The position numbers and the translations under genes are program-made. A stretch of 39,565 nucleotides of DNA from contig CAJUQS010000151.1 in assembly GCA_910588365.1 (NCBI GenBank), positions 1-39,565 of the forward strand. The letters run 5' to 3'. Below are positions 1 to 7,675 of the stretch, in pieces. Below the pieces are notes generated by a model. The model saw only the letters and a program-made list of their open reading frames with translations, had not been told where the DNA came from and did no database searches. Position 1 is the first letter of the stretch, and each line of letters starts with the position of its first letter. Source of the stretch: an uncultured Oscillospiraceae bacterium. Lineage in GTDB: Bacteria; Bacillota; Clostridia; Oscillospirales; Oscillospiraceae.

Positions 1-7
1 AGAGGTA

Positions 8-115
8 AAAAGGAGGGGAGGAAAAATGACGCGGGGCAAGGCGGAGGATACAGGCGGGCTGACGCCCGCCAAAGACGACAACGCCGCCCCGTATCATTTT
101 GACCGCCGAACTTTA
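8..115. repeat. Structured repeat family A, copy 1
   Basis: Palindromic non-coding element. Outer arms at 23-37 and 86-100 pair over about 13 of 15 positions. They enclose a 48-nt core with an inner hairpin (GGCGGG / CCCGCC) capped by CTGACG at about 53-70. The core is about 42/48 identical to the copy at 1131-1178. The outer arms differ in sequence between copies but stay complementary. The element may extend left beyond the window. No gene is visible between 1 and 271 apart from the start of the next CDS. Confidence 0.75.
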
Positions 116-271
116 CCGATTTTCAAGTGCGTCGACTATATTTGAAAAATGGAGCGATGCCCGGCGGTGAGCCCGCATGGGCAATTTTGAGAGGGACACG
201 CGAAGCCGGCCTTGACGGCCGGGGAGGATAGGGGTATAGTAGGACAAACAGAAAAAAGGAGCAGACAGATC

Positions 272-1006
272 ATGAAAAGGGTTGCATTCATTACCGGCGG
301 AAGCCGGGGCATCGGCCGGGCGGTGGCCCGCCGCCTGGCGGAGGAGGGCTGCGCGGTGGGGATCGACTACCTCCAGGCCCGGGAGCAGGCGCAGGCGCTG
401 GTTTCGGAGCTGACGGCCCGGGGCCGTCCGGCCATGGCCGTCCAGGCCGACGTGGCGGACCAGACGGCCATCACCGCCGCCATCCGGCAGGTGGAGGAGG
501 CCTTCGGCCCCGTCAGCCTCCTGGTCAACAACGCCGGCATTGCCGGGCAGCACCAGTTCCAGGACATTACCAGCAGCTTCTGGCATCGGATCTTCGCCGT
601 CAACGTGGACGGCGCGTACCACACCATCCAGGCGGTGCTGCCCCATATGCTCCACGAGAAGGCAGGGTGCATCGTCAACATCTCCTCCATCTGGGGACAG
701 CGGGGGGCCTCCTGCGAGACGGCCTACTCCGCCACCAAGGCGGCCCTCATCGGCCTGACCCGCTCCCTGGCAATGGAGCTGGCGCCCTCGGGCATCCGGG
801 TCAACTGCGTGGCACCCGGCGTCATCCATACGGACATGGTGGAGGTGCTGGGGCAGGAGACTCTGTGCGCCCTGGCGGAGGAGACCCCCGTGGGGCGGCT
901 GGGCACACCGGAGGACATTGCCGCCGCCGTGGCCTTCCTGGCCGGGGACGGCGCGTCCTTCATCACCGGCCAGGTGCTGACGGCGGACGGGGGATTTATT
1001 CTGTAG
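272..1006 (+). CDS. SDR-family oxidoreductase, FabG-like 3-oxoacyl-ACP reductase
   Basis: A 244-residue classical short-chain dehydrogenase, the usual FabG length. An N-terminal Rossmann glycine motif (TGGSRGIGRA) follows the first strand. NNAG lies near residue 90, the catalytic Ser is in NISSIWG, and the Tyr-Lys pair is in AYSATKAAL. The C-terminal TGQVLTADGG is typical of FabG-type NAD(P)H reductases. The ATG at 272 is chosen because AAAAGGAG precedes it by about 9 nt; in-frame codons back to 212 have no such site. No fatty-acid synthesis genes are adjacent, so the true substrate could be another keto or hydroxy compound. The gene stands alone between two copies of repeat family A and is followed by a strong terminator. 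Confidence 0.9.
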   Translation: MKRVAFITGGSRGIGRAVARRLAEEGCAVGIDYLQAREQAQALVSELTARGRPAMAVQADVADQTAITAAIRQVEEAFGPVSLLVNNAGIAGQHQFQDITSSFWHRIFAVNVDGAYHTIQAVLPHMLHEKAGCIVNISSIWGQRGASCETAYSATKAALIGLTRSLAMELAPSGIRVNCVAPGVIHTDMVEVLGQETLCALAEETPVGRLGTPEDIAAAVAFLAGDGASFITGQVLTADGGFIL

Positions 1007-1033
1007 GGCTTGTTTGATAAATGGCGCAAAAAA

Positions 1034-1068
1034 GCCTCTGCGGACCGTGAACCGCAGAGGCTTTTTCC
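1034..1068 (+). terminator. Rho-independent terminator of the SDR gene
   Basis: Perfect 10-bp stem GCCTCTGCGG / CCGCAGAGGC with an 8-nt loop, followed by a T-rich run, 27 bp after the stop codon. Confidence 0.9.
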
Positions 1069-1073
1069 TTTTC

Positions 1074-1233
1074 TATAGCAAACTTCAGAATTCGTGACAA
1101 AAAAGGAGGGGAGGGCAAAGTGTGCAGGGCAAGGCGGAGGACGCAGGCGGGCTGACGCCCGTCAAGGACGACAACACAGCCATGCACACTTTGTACCTGC
1201 GAACTTTTGCCAGGAATTCTGATGATTGCTATA
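1074..1233. repeat. Structured repeat family A, copy 2 (complete)
   Basis: A 160-bp element that is inverted-repeat throughout. Outer 29-nt ends at 1074-1102 and 1205-1233 match at about 25 positions (TATAGCAA...TCAGAATTC...). Inner arms at 1116-1130 and 1179-1193 match 14/15. The central hairpin is GGCGGG-CTGACG-CCCGTC. It ends one base before the stop codon of the next gene. Compared with copy 1, five arm positions (1, 5, 6, 7 and 11 of 15) have changed on both sides, preserving pairing. Confidence 0.8.
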
Positions 1234-1234
1234 G

Positions 1235-2014
1235 TTACATCAGCTTGGTGGTGTAGTACACCAGCTCCGCGAACAGCAGAACGCCCAGCACCCACATCAG
1301 GTAGTAGGACAGGGAGGACACCGCCAGCGCCAGAAGGACGCACACAAAGGCGACGCCCAGTACGCCGTAGAGGATGCGGTAGTCGCACTCCGGGGAGTAG
1401 ACCCGGACGCCCCAGAGCTTGCCGCCGCCCTGCTGGGCCTTGTAGGTCAGGCCCGCGGCCAATGCCAGAATCACCGCGCCGAATACCGCGCCGATGATAA
1501 CCGGCGTGCGCCAGGAGCCGGAGGACACTGCCGCGCCCCGGACCCAGACGGTGAACAGAGCGCCGGTCAGGGCGATGGAGGACAGGAAGCACTCGTGCTG
1601 GAACAGCAGGAACACCAAGGCGAGCACCGCCAGAATGGGAACCATGATGCACATGGCGGTGATGCCGGCGTTGTTGTCAAAGAAGTGGGTCACCACCCAG
1701 CCGGACACCGCCAGAAACAGCCCGATGCCGCCCACCCAGGTCATCCCGGTGCGCAGGCGCTGATCCTGCCGCTTCACGAAGCCCACGGCCGCGCCGGCAA
1801 TGGCCATCACCAGGCCGATCCAGGTGCCCCAGGTGAGAATCTGGTGCCAGATCAGCAGGGAATCCACGGATCCCATGTTGTAGCCTCTGTAGACAAGGAA
1901 CAGGTAGCACTCCGCTGCCAGTCCCAGCAAAAACACATGAAAAACCCGGCTCAGGGTCAGGTTTTCCTCTCTCTCTCTCTCTGCCCGCTTCTGACTCACT
2001 GGTTTTTTAGACAT
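1235..2014 (-). CDS. Polytopic membrane protein of unknown function
   Basis: A 259-residue protein with a charged cytoplasmic-type N-terminus (residues 1-22, rich in Lys, Arg and Glu) followed by about seven or eight hydrophobic segments, near residues 24-42, 58-80, 92-110, 119-160, 168-187, 213-230 and 233-254. I recognise no catalytic motif or transporter signature, so no function is proposed. The start is supported by GGAGG 9 nt upstream. Codons 11-16 (A-E-R-E-R-E) are encoded by an uninterrupted (AG)8 tract, an unusual feature that could make expression slip-prone. It lies downstream of mreB on the same strand but has its own possible promoter. Confidence 0.75.
   Translation of the reverse strand: MSKKPVSQKRAEREREENLTLSRVFHVFLLGLAAECYLFLVYRGYNMGSVDSLLIWHQILTWGTWIGLVMAIAGAAVGFVKRQDQRLRTGMTWVGGIGLFLAVSGWVVTHFFDNNAGITAMCIMVPILAVLALVFLLFQHECFLSSIALTGALFTVWVRGAAVSSGSWRTPVIIGAVFGAVILALAAGLTYKAQQGGGKLWGVRVYSPECDYRILYGVLGVAFVCVLLALAVSSLSYYLMWVLGVLLFAELVYYTTKLM
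1967..1982. repeat. (AG)8 simple-sequence tract inside a coding start
   Basis: Sixteen bases of pure CT (plus strand), read as (AG)8 on the coding strand, at codons 11-16 of the membrane protein. Gain or loss of one 2-bp unit would shift the frame near the start. Confidence 0.85.
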
Positions 2015-2037
2015 TTATGAAAACCTCCGAACGGATG

Positions 2038-2065
2038 ATGATACAGGGTTAAAATTTCACTGCAA
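2038..2065 (-). promoter_or_regulatory. Possible promoter of the membrane-protein gene
   Basis: On the minus strand TTGCAG and TATCAT are separated by 16 bp, about 24 bp before the start codon. A moderate match only. Confidence 0.4.
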
Positions 2066-2216
2066 CAGGTAAATTTTCCCTTTCGACATGATGCTACACT
2101 ATTCTAACAGATTTCCAGCCGGTTTGCAAGAGAAATTCCGTTTTTTCTGAAAATCTCCCGCCGCCCGAAAATGCCGGGCCGGCCGCCGGCAGGCGCCATG
2201 GGGAAAAAGGGGGGCG

Positions 2217-3245
2217 TCAGTTGACCTGCCGGCGGCGGGAGAGGTTGATGGTGCCCTCCTGCATGTCGGTGATCAGATCCAGGCTCTTGCCCGTGCCCTC
2301 GGCTACGCACGCGATGGCGTTCTCCGCCACGGTGGTAGCAATGCCGGTGCGGGAGGTGATGAGCTTGTCAAAGCCCTCCACCAGACTGCCGCCGCCGGTC
2401 ATGGTGATGCCGTTGGTGGATACGTCCGCCACCAGCTCGGGGGGCGTCCGCTCCAGCACCGCGTGGATGCTCTCCAGAATCCGCTCCGTGGGCTCCTCGA
2501 AGGCCTCCAGCATCTCCGAGGAGGAGACGGTGATGGTCTTGGGCAGGCCCGTGAGGAGGCAGCGGCCCTTCACGTCCATGAAGGTCTCCTCCTCCTTGGG
2601 ATAGACGCAGCCGATGGCAATCTTCATCTTCTCCGCCGTGCTCTCGCCCACCAGGATGTTGTGCTTGCGGCGCATATACTTGACCACCGCCTCGTTGAAC
2701 TGGTCCCCGGCCACCTTGATGGAGGCCGACTCCACCACGCCGCTCAGGGAGATGACGGCGATGTCCGCCGTGCCGCCGCCGATGTCCACCACCATGTGGC
2801 CGTCGGGCTTGGAGATGTCGATGCCCGCGCCGATGGCCGCGGCCACGGGCTCCTCGATGAGGTACACCCGGCGGCAGCCGGACTGGATGCCCGCGTCCAC
2901 CACCGCGCGCTCCTCCACCTCGGTGATGCCCGAGGGGACGCAGATGATCACGCGGGGCTTGAAGACCATGAAGCCGGCCACCTTGCGGATGAACTCCTTG
3001 AGCATCCGCTCGGTCATGTCGTAGTCGGAGATGACGCCCTCCCGCAGGGGGCGGATGGCCACGATGTTGCCCGGGGTGCGCCCCAGCATCTGCCGGGCCT
3101 CCTCGCCCACCTTCAGCAGCTTGCCGGTGTTCTTGTCCATCGCCACCACCGAGGGCTCGTTGAGGACGATGCCCTTGCCCTTGACATATACCAGTACGGA
3201 GGCCGTACCCAAATCAATACCGATATCCTTTGCGAATGCGCACAT
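2217..3245 (-). CDS. mreB: Rod shape-determining protein MreB/Mbl
   Basis: A 342-residue bacterial actin that polymerises under the membrane and guides cell-wall synthesis. Actin-fold nucleotide motifs are present: phosphate 1 (GIDLGTASVLVY) near residue 10, phosphate 2 (VDIGGGTADIAV) near 155-165 and the adenosine motif (TGGGSLVEG) near 285. IEEPVAAAIGAG is the typical MreB segment. The ATG at 3245 is preferred because GAGGTGG lies 7 nt upstream; an upstream in-frame ATG at 3269 has no good site. It is separate from mreC/mreD, so it could be an Mbl-type paralogue. A consensus promoter lies in the gap behind comF. Confidence 0.95.
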   Translation of the reverse strand: MCAFAKDIGIDLGTASVLVYVKGKGIVLNEPSVVAMDKNTGKLLKVGEEARQMLGRTPGNIVAIRPLREGVISDYDMTERMLKEFIRKVAGFMVFKPRVIICVPSGITEVEERAVVDAGIQSGCRRVYLIEEPVAAAIGAGIDISKPDGHMVVDIGGGTADIAVISLSGVVESASIKVAGDQFNEAVVKYMRRKHNILVGESTAEKMKIAIGCVYPKEEETFMDVKGRCLLTGLPKTITVSSSEMLEAFEEPTERILESIHAVLERTPPELVADVSTNGITMTGGGSLVEGFDKLITSRTGIATTVAENAIACVAEGTGKSLDLITDMQEGTINLSRRRQVN

Positions 3246-3310
3246 ACTTTCCACCTCATACGTTCTCAAATCTATTCTTAGCAGATTATCTGCTTGTACT
3301 CTAAAAACCC

Positions 3311-3339
3311 ATTATACTAAGCCCGTCCAATTTTTGCAA
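3311..3339 (-). promoter_or_regulatory. mreB promoter
   Basis: Minus strand: -35 TTGCAA (3334-3339), 17-bp spacer, perfect -10 TATAAT (3311-3316). The leader carries a small AGCAGAT/ATCTGCT hairpin before the ribosome binding site. Confidence 0.8.
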
Positions 3340-3392
3340 GCAAATACCAGAATTTTCTTCCTGAATCTTGCCCAAAAATATGGGCCGGGCGG

Positions 3393-4085
3393 TCAGCGTT
3401 CCTTGCCGTCCCCGTGCCCGCCGGCCAGGGCCGCGCAGACCACCGAGGCCGCGCCTGCCGCCATGAGGGTGTCCGCGCAGGCGGAGAGGGTGCTGCCGGT
3501 GGTGCACACGTCGTCAATGAGCAGGAACCGGCGGCCCGCCGCCAGCCGGGGCCGGCGGACAAGGTAGGCGTTTTCCACATTTTTGTGCCGCAGGGCCGGG
3601 TCCTCCAGGGAGGACTGGGCCCTGTTATGACGGATTTTCCGCAGGATGGGTTCCGCCTCCACGCCCCAGATGTTTCCCGCCGCCTCTGCCAGCAGCCGGG
3701 CCTGGTCGAAGCCCCGCTGAAAATTCCGCCGGGGACTGACGGGGACGAAGGTGACCGCGTCGAACTGCCCGCCCAGGTGCTCCGCCGCCGTCTGGGCGAT
3801 GCAGCGGCCGAAGACGCCCGCCCGCCAGGAGGTCCTGCCGAACTTGAGGGCGTGGACGCCCTCCTTCACCATGCCGTCATAGTAGAGAGCCACCGCGCAG
3901 GGGTAGCGGTGCGCCCCGATCGCCCGGAGGACCTTCCCGTCCTCGATAAAGGGGAGGTTTTTCGCGCAGTCCGGGCAGACGCCGTCCCCGAAGCGCTCCA
4001 TGAGCTTGCCGCAGAAGGCGCATTTGGGCGGGAAGAGCAGATCCAGAAGAAGCTCCCCGGGGCCGCTACGAAAGATCGTCGCCAT
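3393..4085 (-). CDS. comF: ComF-family amidophosphoribosyltransferase-like protein
   Basis: About 230 residues, standard for the ComF/GntX family linked to DNA uptake in competent bacteria. The N-terminus has a Cys4 zinc motif (CAFC...CPDC, residues about 23-41). The C-terminus has the PRPP-binding loop FLLIDDVCTTGST. HNRAQSSLEDPALRHKNV matches the conserved ComF middle region. The ATG at 4085 (or TTG at 4088) overlaps the end of the upstream RHH gene, and GAGGAG lies about 10 nt before it. The two genes appear translationally coupled. No ComFA helicase is next to it, so a role in competence is unproven here. Confidence 0.9.
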   Translation of the reverse strand: MATIFRSGPGELLLDLLFPPKCAFCGKLMERFGDGVCPDCAKNLPFIEDGKVLRAIGAHRYPCAVALYYDGMVKEGVHALKFGRTSWRAGVFGRCIAQTAAEHLGGQFDAVTFVPVSPRRNFQRGFDQARLLAEAAGNIWGVEAEPILRKIRHNRAQSSLEDPALRHKNVENAYLVRRPRLAAGRRFLLIDDVCTTGSTLSACADTLMAAGAASVVCAALAGGHGDGKER

Positions 4086-4251
4086 CAATCATGATCTCCT
4101 CGTGGCGCGCCTCGAAGGCTTTGACATACTGCTCCAGGGCGTACTCCATCTCCTTGTTGGCGGAGCGCTTGTTGCGCACGGCGATCACCTTGATTTTTGC
4201 CAGCAGCTCCTCTGATATGCGCAGGGAAAAGGGGGTATAGTAATTTGCCAT
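4066..4251 (-). CDS. Small ribbon-helix-helix (Arc/MetJ-type) DNA-binding protein
   Basis: A 61-residue protein: a short beta strand (YYTPFSLRIS), helix (EELLAKIKVIAVRNKRS) and second helix (ANKEMEYALEQYVKAFEAR). This is the Arc-like RHH layout, with an acidic tail. The ATG at 4251 has GAGGT a few bases upstream; a longer in-frame extension to 4560 overlaps the divergent TetR gene and is not supported. It overlaps comF by 20 bp and probably shares its transcript. Two 8-bp TGATATCA palindromes around its -10 box suggest autoregulation, which is an inference. Confidence 0.8.
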   Translation of the reverse strand: MANYYTPFSLRISEELLAKIKVIAVRNKRSANKEMEYALEQYVKAFEARHEEIMIDGDDLS

Positions 4252-4269
4252 AGCGACCTCACATCTTTT

Positions 4270-4324
4270 TGATATCACTATTATATGAAAGCAGGCGAAA
4301 CCATAAGAAGTCATTTTGATATCA
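4270..4324 (-). promoter_or_regulatory. RHH-comF promoter with paired TGATATCA palindromes
   Basis: A perfect TATAAT -10 lies at 4280-4285 (minus strand); no strong -35 is visible. Identical 8-bp palindromes occur at 4270-4277 (just downstream of the -10) and 4317-4324, 47 bp apart, each preceded by a run of Ts. The placement suits an operator for the RHH protein. Confidence 0.55.
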
Positions 4325-4373
4325 ACAATGTGAAAATGCCTAAAAATAACTTCCCTTTTTCCGCTCCGGAGGG

Positions 4374-4403
4374 GTTGACCGGTTTGGTCAACGGGGGTAT
4401 GGT
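4374..4403 (+). promoter_or_regulatory. TetR-ABC operon promoter with palindromic operator
   Basis: -35 TTGACC (4375-4380), 17-bp spacer, -10 TATGGT (4398-4403). The -35 lies within a perfect 7-bp inverted repeat GTTGACC / GGTCAAC (4374-4380, 4386-4392), a good candidate operator for the TetR encoded directly downstream. Confidence 0.7.
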
Positions 4404-4426
4404 AGGGGTGAAAGGGGGGAGCGCCT

Positions 4427-5047
4427 GTGAACGAAAAATTCTTCTCCCTGCCGGAGGCGCGGCAGGACCTCATCCGCAGCAGCGCCATGATCGAGTTCGG
4501 GGACAACACCTTCAAAAAGACCAGCGCCGACGCCATCGCCAAGCGGGCCGGGGTGTCCAAGGGGCTGCTCTTCCACTACTTCAAGGACAAGCGGGAGCTG
4601 TACCTGTACCTCTTCCAGTACGCCCTGGATGTCTGCATCGGCAAATACGACTACTGGGTGGACTACTTCCAGGAGACGGACTTCTTCCTCGCCCTGGAGA
4701 AGGGGCACAGGATCAAGATGGACCTGGCGCGGCGCTATCCGGGGCTGTTCCGGTTCGTCATGCGGGCCTACTACGAGCGCGACAGCGTCCTAACCCCCAA
4801 GCTCCGGGAGAAGCTGGACAGCGTGCTGGAGCGCACCACGGAGGACTTCCTCGCCCGGATGGACCTCCACAAGTTCAAGCCCGGCGCGGACCCCCGGCAG
4901 GTTATCCGTATGCTCACCCTGGTCAGCGAGGGGATGCTTGCCGAGACCGGGGCCATGACCGCCGCCGAGATCAACGCCCTCTTCGCCGAGTACAAGAAAA
5001 GCGCGGACATGCTCCGGCAGTTCCTATACAAGGAGGAATATCTATGA
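4427..5047 (+). CDS. TetR/AcrR-family transcriptional regulator
   Basis: A 206-residue regulator. The N-terminal helix-turn-helix spans residues about 9-55, with the TetR hallmark KKTSADAIAKRAGVSKGLLFHYF; the rest is a divergent helical ligand domain. The start is GTG at 4427 after AAAGGGGGGAG. The stop codon overlaps the ATG of the ABC ATPase (ATGA). The promoter carries a GTTGACC-N5-GGTCAAC palindrome over its -35, which suggests it represses its own operon and the exporter. The ligand is unknown. Confidence 0.92.
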   Translation: MNEKFFSLPEARQDLIRSSAMIEFGDNTFKKTSADAIAKRAGVSKGLLFHYFKDKRELYLYLFQYALDVCIGKYDYWVDYFQETDFFLALEKGHRIKMDLARRYPGLFRFVMRAYYERDSVLTPKLREKLDSVLERTTEDFLARMDLHKFKPGADPRQVIRMLTLVSEGMLAETGAMTAAEINALFAEYKKSADMLRQFLYKEEYL

Positions 5048-5736
5048 TAAAAACAACAAATCTGACAAAGTCCTACGGCAGAGCCCGGGGCATCACGGAC
5101 CTGACCCTCCACGTCCCGAAGGGGAGCTGCTTCGGCTTCATCGGACCCAACGGCGCGGGCAAGTCCACCACCATCCGCACGCTCCTGGGGCTCATCTCCC
5201 CCACCGCCGGAAGCGCACGGGTGCTGGGCCAGGACTGCCGCCGTGATCGGACCGCCATCCTGGCCCAGGTGGGGTACATGCCCTCGGAGGCCATGTTCTA
5301 CCCGGAGATGCGGGTGGCGGAGGTCATCCGTCTGTCGGCGGATCTGCGGAGAAGGGACTGCCGGGCCGAGGCCGCCGCCCTCTGCAGGGCCCTGGACCTG
5401 GACCCCCGGAAGAAAATCCGGGAGCTGAGCCTGGGCAACCGGAAGAAGGTGTCCATCGTCTGCGCCATGCAGCACCGCCCGGCGCTCTACGTCCTGGACG
5501 AGCCCACCAGCGGGCTGGACCCCCTGGTCCAGCGGGCCTTCTGGAGCCTTGTGGAGGAGCGGCGGCGGGAGGGCGCCACGGTCTTTCTCTCCTCCCATGT
5601 GCTCTACGAGGTCCAGCGCTTCTGCGACCGGGCGGCCATCATCCGGGAGGGTCGGCTGATTGCGGAGGGCACCACGGCGGAGCTGGATATCGAGAACAGG
5701 TTTTTCGACTACTACGAGGGGAGGATCACCCAATGA
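5044..5736 (+). CDS. ABC transporter ATP-binding protein
   Basis: A 230-residue nucleotide-binding subunit. Walker A GPNGAGKST is near residue 38, the signature motif is the variant LSLGNRKKV (for LSGGQ), Walker B plus catalytic Glu is VLDEPTSGLDP, and the H-loop is in LSSHVLYEV. It is shorter than the roughly 300-residue DrrA type, with no C-terminal extension. AAGGAGG precedes the ATG, which overlaps the tetR stop. Paired with the permease downstream it would form an ABC-2 type exporter; the substrate (drug, peptide or lipid) cannot be read from sequence. Confidence 0.93.
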   Translation: MIKTTNLTKSYGRARGITDLTLHVPKGSCFGFIGPNGAGKSTTIRTLLGLISPTAGSARVLGQDCRRDRTAILAQVGYMPSEAMFYPEMRVAEVIRLSADLRRRDCRAEAAALCRALDLDPRKKIRELSLGNRKKVSIVCAMQHRPALYVLDEPTSGLDPLVQRAFWSLVEERRREGATVFLSSHVLYEVQRFCDRAAIIREGRLIAEGTTAELDIENRFFDYYEGRITQ

Positions 5737-6518
5737 CAATCGTCAAAAAGGAGCTGCGCACGTATCTGATAAGCTTTCTGGTCTGGTCTGCCGGGGTGGG
5801 CGGCCTCATGGCCATGTGCGTGTGGATGTACCCTGCCTTTGCCGGATCCATGGAGGACATCTCCGCCCTTTTCGCCGGGATGGGGGATTTCTCCGCCGCC
5901 TTCGGCATGGACAAGCTGGCCTTCGGGTCCATCATGGGCTTCTACGGCACGGAGTGCGGCAACATTTTGGGGCTGGGCGGGGCCTTCTTCGCGGCCATCA
6001 CCGGCATGTCGCTCCTGGCCGGGGAGGAGGGGGGCCACACGGCGGAGTTCCTCCTGACCCATCCGCTGGGCCGGACGCGGATCGCCGGGGAGAAGCTGGC
6101 GGCCCTGGCGGCCATGATTCTGGGGCTGAACCTGGTGTGCCTGGCCTGCGGGGCGGGGAGCATTCTGGGCATCGGGGAGGAGGCGGAGTGGGGGGACCTG
6201 CTGCGCTTTCACACCGCCGTGCTCCTCATGCAGCTGGAGATCGGGGGCATGTGCTTCGGCCTGTCGTCCCTGCTGCGGCGGAGCAGCTTCGGCCTGGCGC
6301 TGGGGCTGGTGGTGCTGCTGTACGCCCTGGGCCTGTTCATCAATCTGGACAGCGGTCTGGAGCCCCTGCGGTTCCTGACGCCCTACTACTACGCCGACGC
6401 GGCCCGGGTCTTCGACCAGGGGCTGGAGGCGGGGCCGGTCCTCGCCGGGTGCGCTCTGGGCCTTGGCAGCGCCGCGCTGGGTCTGCGGCGGTACGGCGGG
6501 AAGGACGTGGCCGCTTGA
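5733..6518 (+). CDS. ABC-2 type transporter permease
   Basis: A 261-residue membrane subunit with about six hydrophobic segments. The short cytoplasmic start (MTIVKKELRTYL) is typical of ABC-2 permeases, and the second-loop motif GEEGGHTAEFLLTHPLGRTRI matches the bacitracin/antibiotic export permeases of Firmicutes. Its ATG overlaps the stop of the ATPase gene, so the two are probably translationally coupled. It is the last gene of the TetR operon and is followed by a strong terminator. Confidence 0.88.
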   Translation: MTIVKKELRTYLISFLVWSAGVGGLMAMCVWMYPAFAGSMEDISALFAGMGDFSAAFGMDKLAFGSIMGFYGTECGNILGLGGAFFAAITGMSLLAGEEGGHTAEFLLTHPLGRTRIAGEKLAALAAMILGLNLVCLACGAGSILGIGEEAEWGDLLRFHTAVLLMQLEIGGMCFGLSSLLRRSSFGLALGLVVLLYALGLFINLDSGLEPLRFLTPYYYADAARVFDQGLEAGPVLAGCALGLGSAALGLRRYGGKDVAA

Positions 6519-6547
6519 CGGTGCGGGCCGAAGGCGATACAATGACT

Positions 6548-6581
6548 GCGGGACCGGAGATCTCCGGTCCCGCGCTTTTTT
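6548..6581 (+). terminator. Terminator of the TetR-ABC operon
   Basis: 13-bp perfect stem GCGGGACCGGAGA / TCTCCGGTCCCGC with essentially no loop, then a T run. Confidence 0.9.
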
Positions 6582-6658
6582 GCTGCCGGACCGCGGAACA
6601 TTTTCCGCAGCTCTCCGTCTAAACTATTGGTAAGAAAAACAGTTGGGAGGTGGTGCGC

Positions 6659-7675
6659 TTGGCGGACTTGCCCCTGCTGGCGCTATATAGCGCCGCCCAC
6701 TTCTGGGTGGATCTGAGCTGCGCGTTCCTGGTGCTGCGCACCCAGACAGGCGCGGCGGACTTCGCCCTGTGCCTGCTGCTGTACAACTTCTGCGCCTTTG
6801 CCCTGCAAATGCCCCTGGGCCTGCTGGCGGACCGGCTGGACCGGAACAGCCCGGCGGCCGCCGCCGGGTGCGCTCTGGCGGCGCTGGCCTATCTGGTTCC
6901 CCTGCCGCTGCCTGCCGCCGTCACGGCGGGGGTGGGCAACGCCCTGTTCCACCTGGGCGGCGGCATCGACGTCCTCAACCGCAGTGAACGGCGGGCCGCC
7001 GCGCTGGGGATCTTTGTCTCCCCCGGAGCGCTGGGACTGTACGTCGGGATCCTGTGGGGGAAAGCCGCCGCGCCGCCCCTGTGGCTGGGGCCCGCGGGAC
7101 TGCTGGCTCTGGGGGCGGCAATCCTGGCACTGTGCCGGGCCCGGTTCGGCCCGTCCCTGCGCTCCGGCGGCGCGGAGCAGGACTTTTCCGCCCGGGGCGG
7201 ATACGGGCCGGTTCTGCCCCTGTTCCTGGTGGTGGTGCTCCGCTCCTATATGGGCATGAACCAGTCCTTCCCCTGGAAGGGGGAGTGGGCCCTGCTCCTC
7301 ACCCTGGCCCTGGTGCTGGGCAAGACGGCGGGGGGCTTCGCCATGGACCGGCTGGGCCCCCGGCGGGCCGCCCTCTGGAGCCTGGGACTGGCCGCGGGGA
7401 TGTATCTGGCATCGGCCCTGCCCCTGCCGGGCGTGCTGGCGGTGTTCCTGTTCAATATGACCATGCCGGTGACCCTGTGGGCGGTGGCCCGGATCATGCC
7501 GGGAGCCAGGGGCTTTACGTTTGGCCTGCTGACCTTCGGGCTGTTTCTGGGCTATCTGCCATCCTGGCTGGGCTTGTCCAGCCTGCTGGCGGGACCGTGG
7601 TCCTATGCACTCTGCGCCCTGCTGAGTCTGGCGCTGCTGTGGGGGCCCCTGGGGAAGGAGGCGGTCCGGTGCTGA
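6659..7675 (+). CDS. MFS-like membrane transporter
   Basis: About 338 residues with roughly ten hydrophobic segments. Two MFS motif-A-like loops appear, LGLLADRLDRN near residue 50 in the first half and AGGFAMDRLGPRRAA in the second, consistent with a two-bundle MFS fold. It is shorter than the usual 400 residues. The start is uncertain: GGGAGG at 6645-6650 best fits TTG at 6659 (8-nt spacing), while GTG codons at 6650 and 6653 overlap or abut the site. It overlaps the next small membrane gene by 7 bp. The substrate is unknown. Confidence 0.75.
   Translation: MADLPLLALYSAAHFWVDLSCAFLVLRTQTGAADFALCLLLYNFCAFALQMPLGLLADRLDRNSPAAAAGCALAALAYLVPLPLPAAVTAGVGNALFHLGGGIDVLNRSERRAAALGIFVSPGALGLYVGILWGKAAAPPLWLGPAGLLALGAAILALCRARFGPSLRSGGAEQDFSARGGYGPVLPLFLVVVLRSYMGMNQSFPWKGEWALLLTLALVLGKTAGGFAMDRLGPRRAALWSLGLAAGMYLASALPLPGVLAVFLFNMTMPVTLWAVARIMPGARGFTFGLLTFGLFLGYLPSWLGLSSLLAGPWSYALCALLSLALLWGPLGKEAVRC

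Noticed and set aside
272..1006. Composite transposon carrying the SDR gene between repeat A copies 1 and 2
   Set aside because: No transposase, and a third copy lies 38 kb away; flanking by two dispersed repeats is not enough evidence.
4285..5043. In-frame upstream extension of the ABC ATPase
   Set aside because: This stretch is the tetR gene read in another frame; the ATPase has its own AAGGAGG and ATG at 5044.
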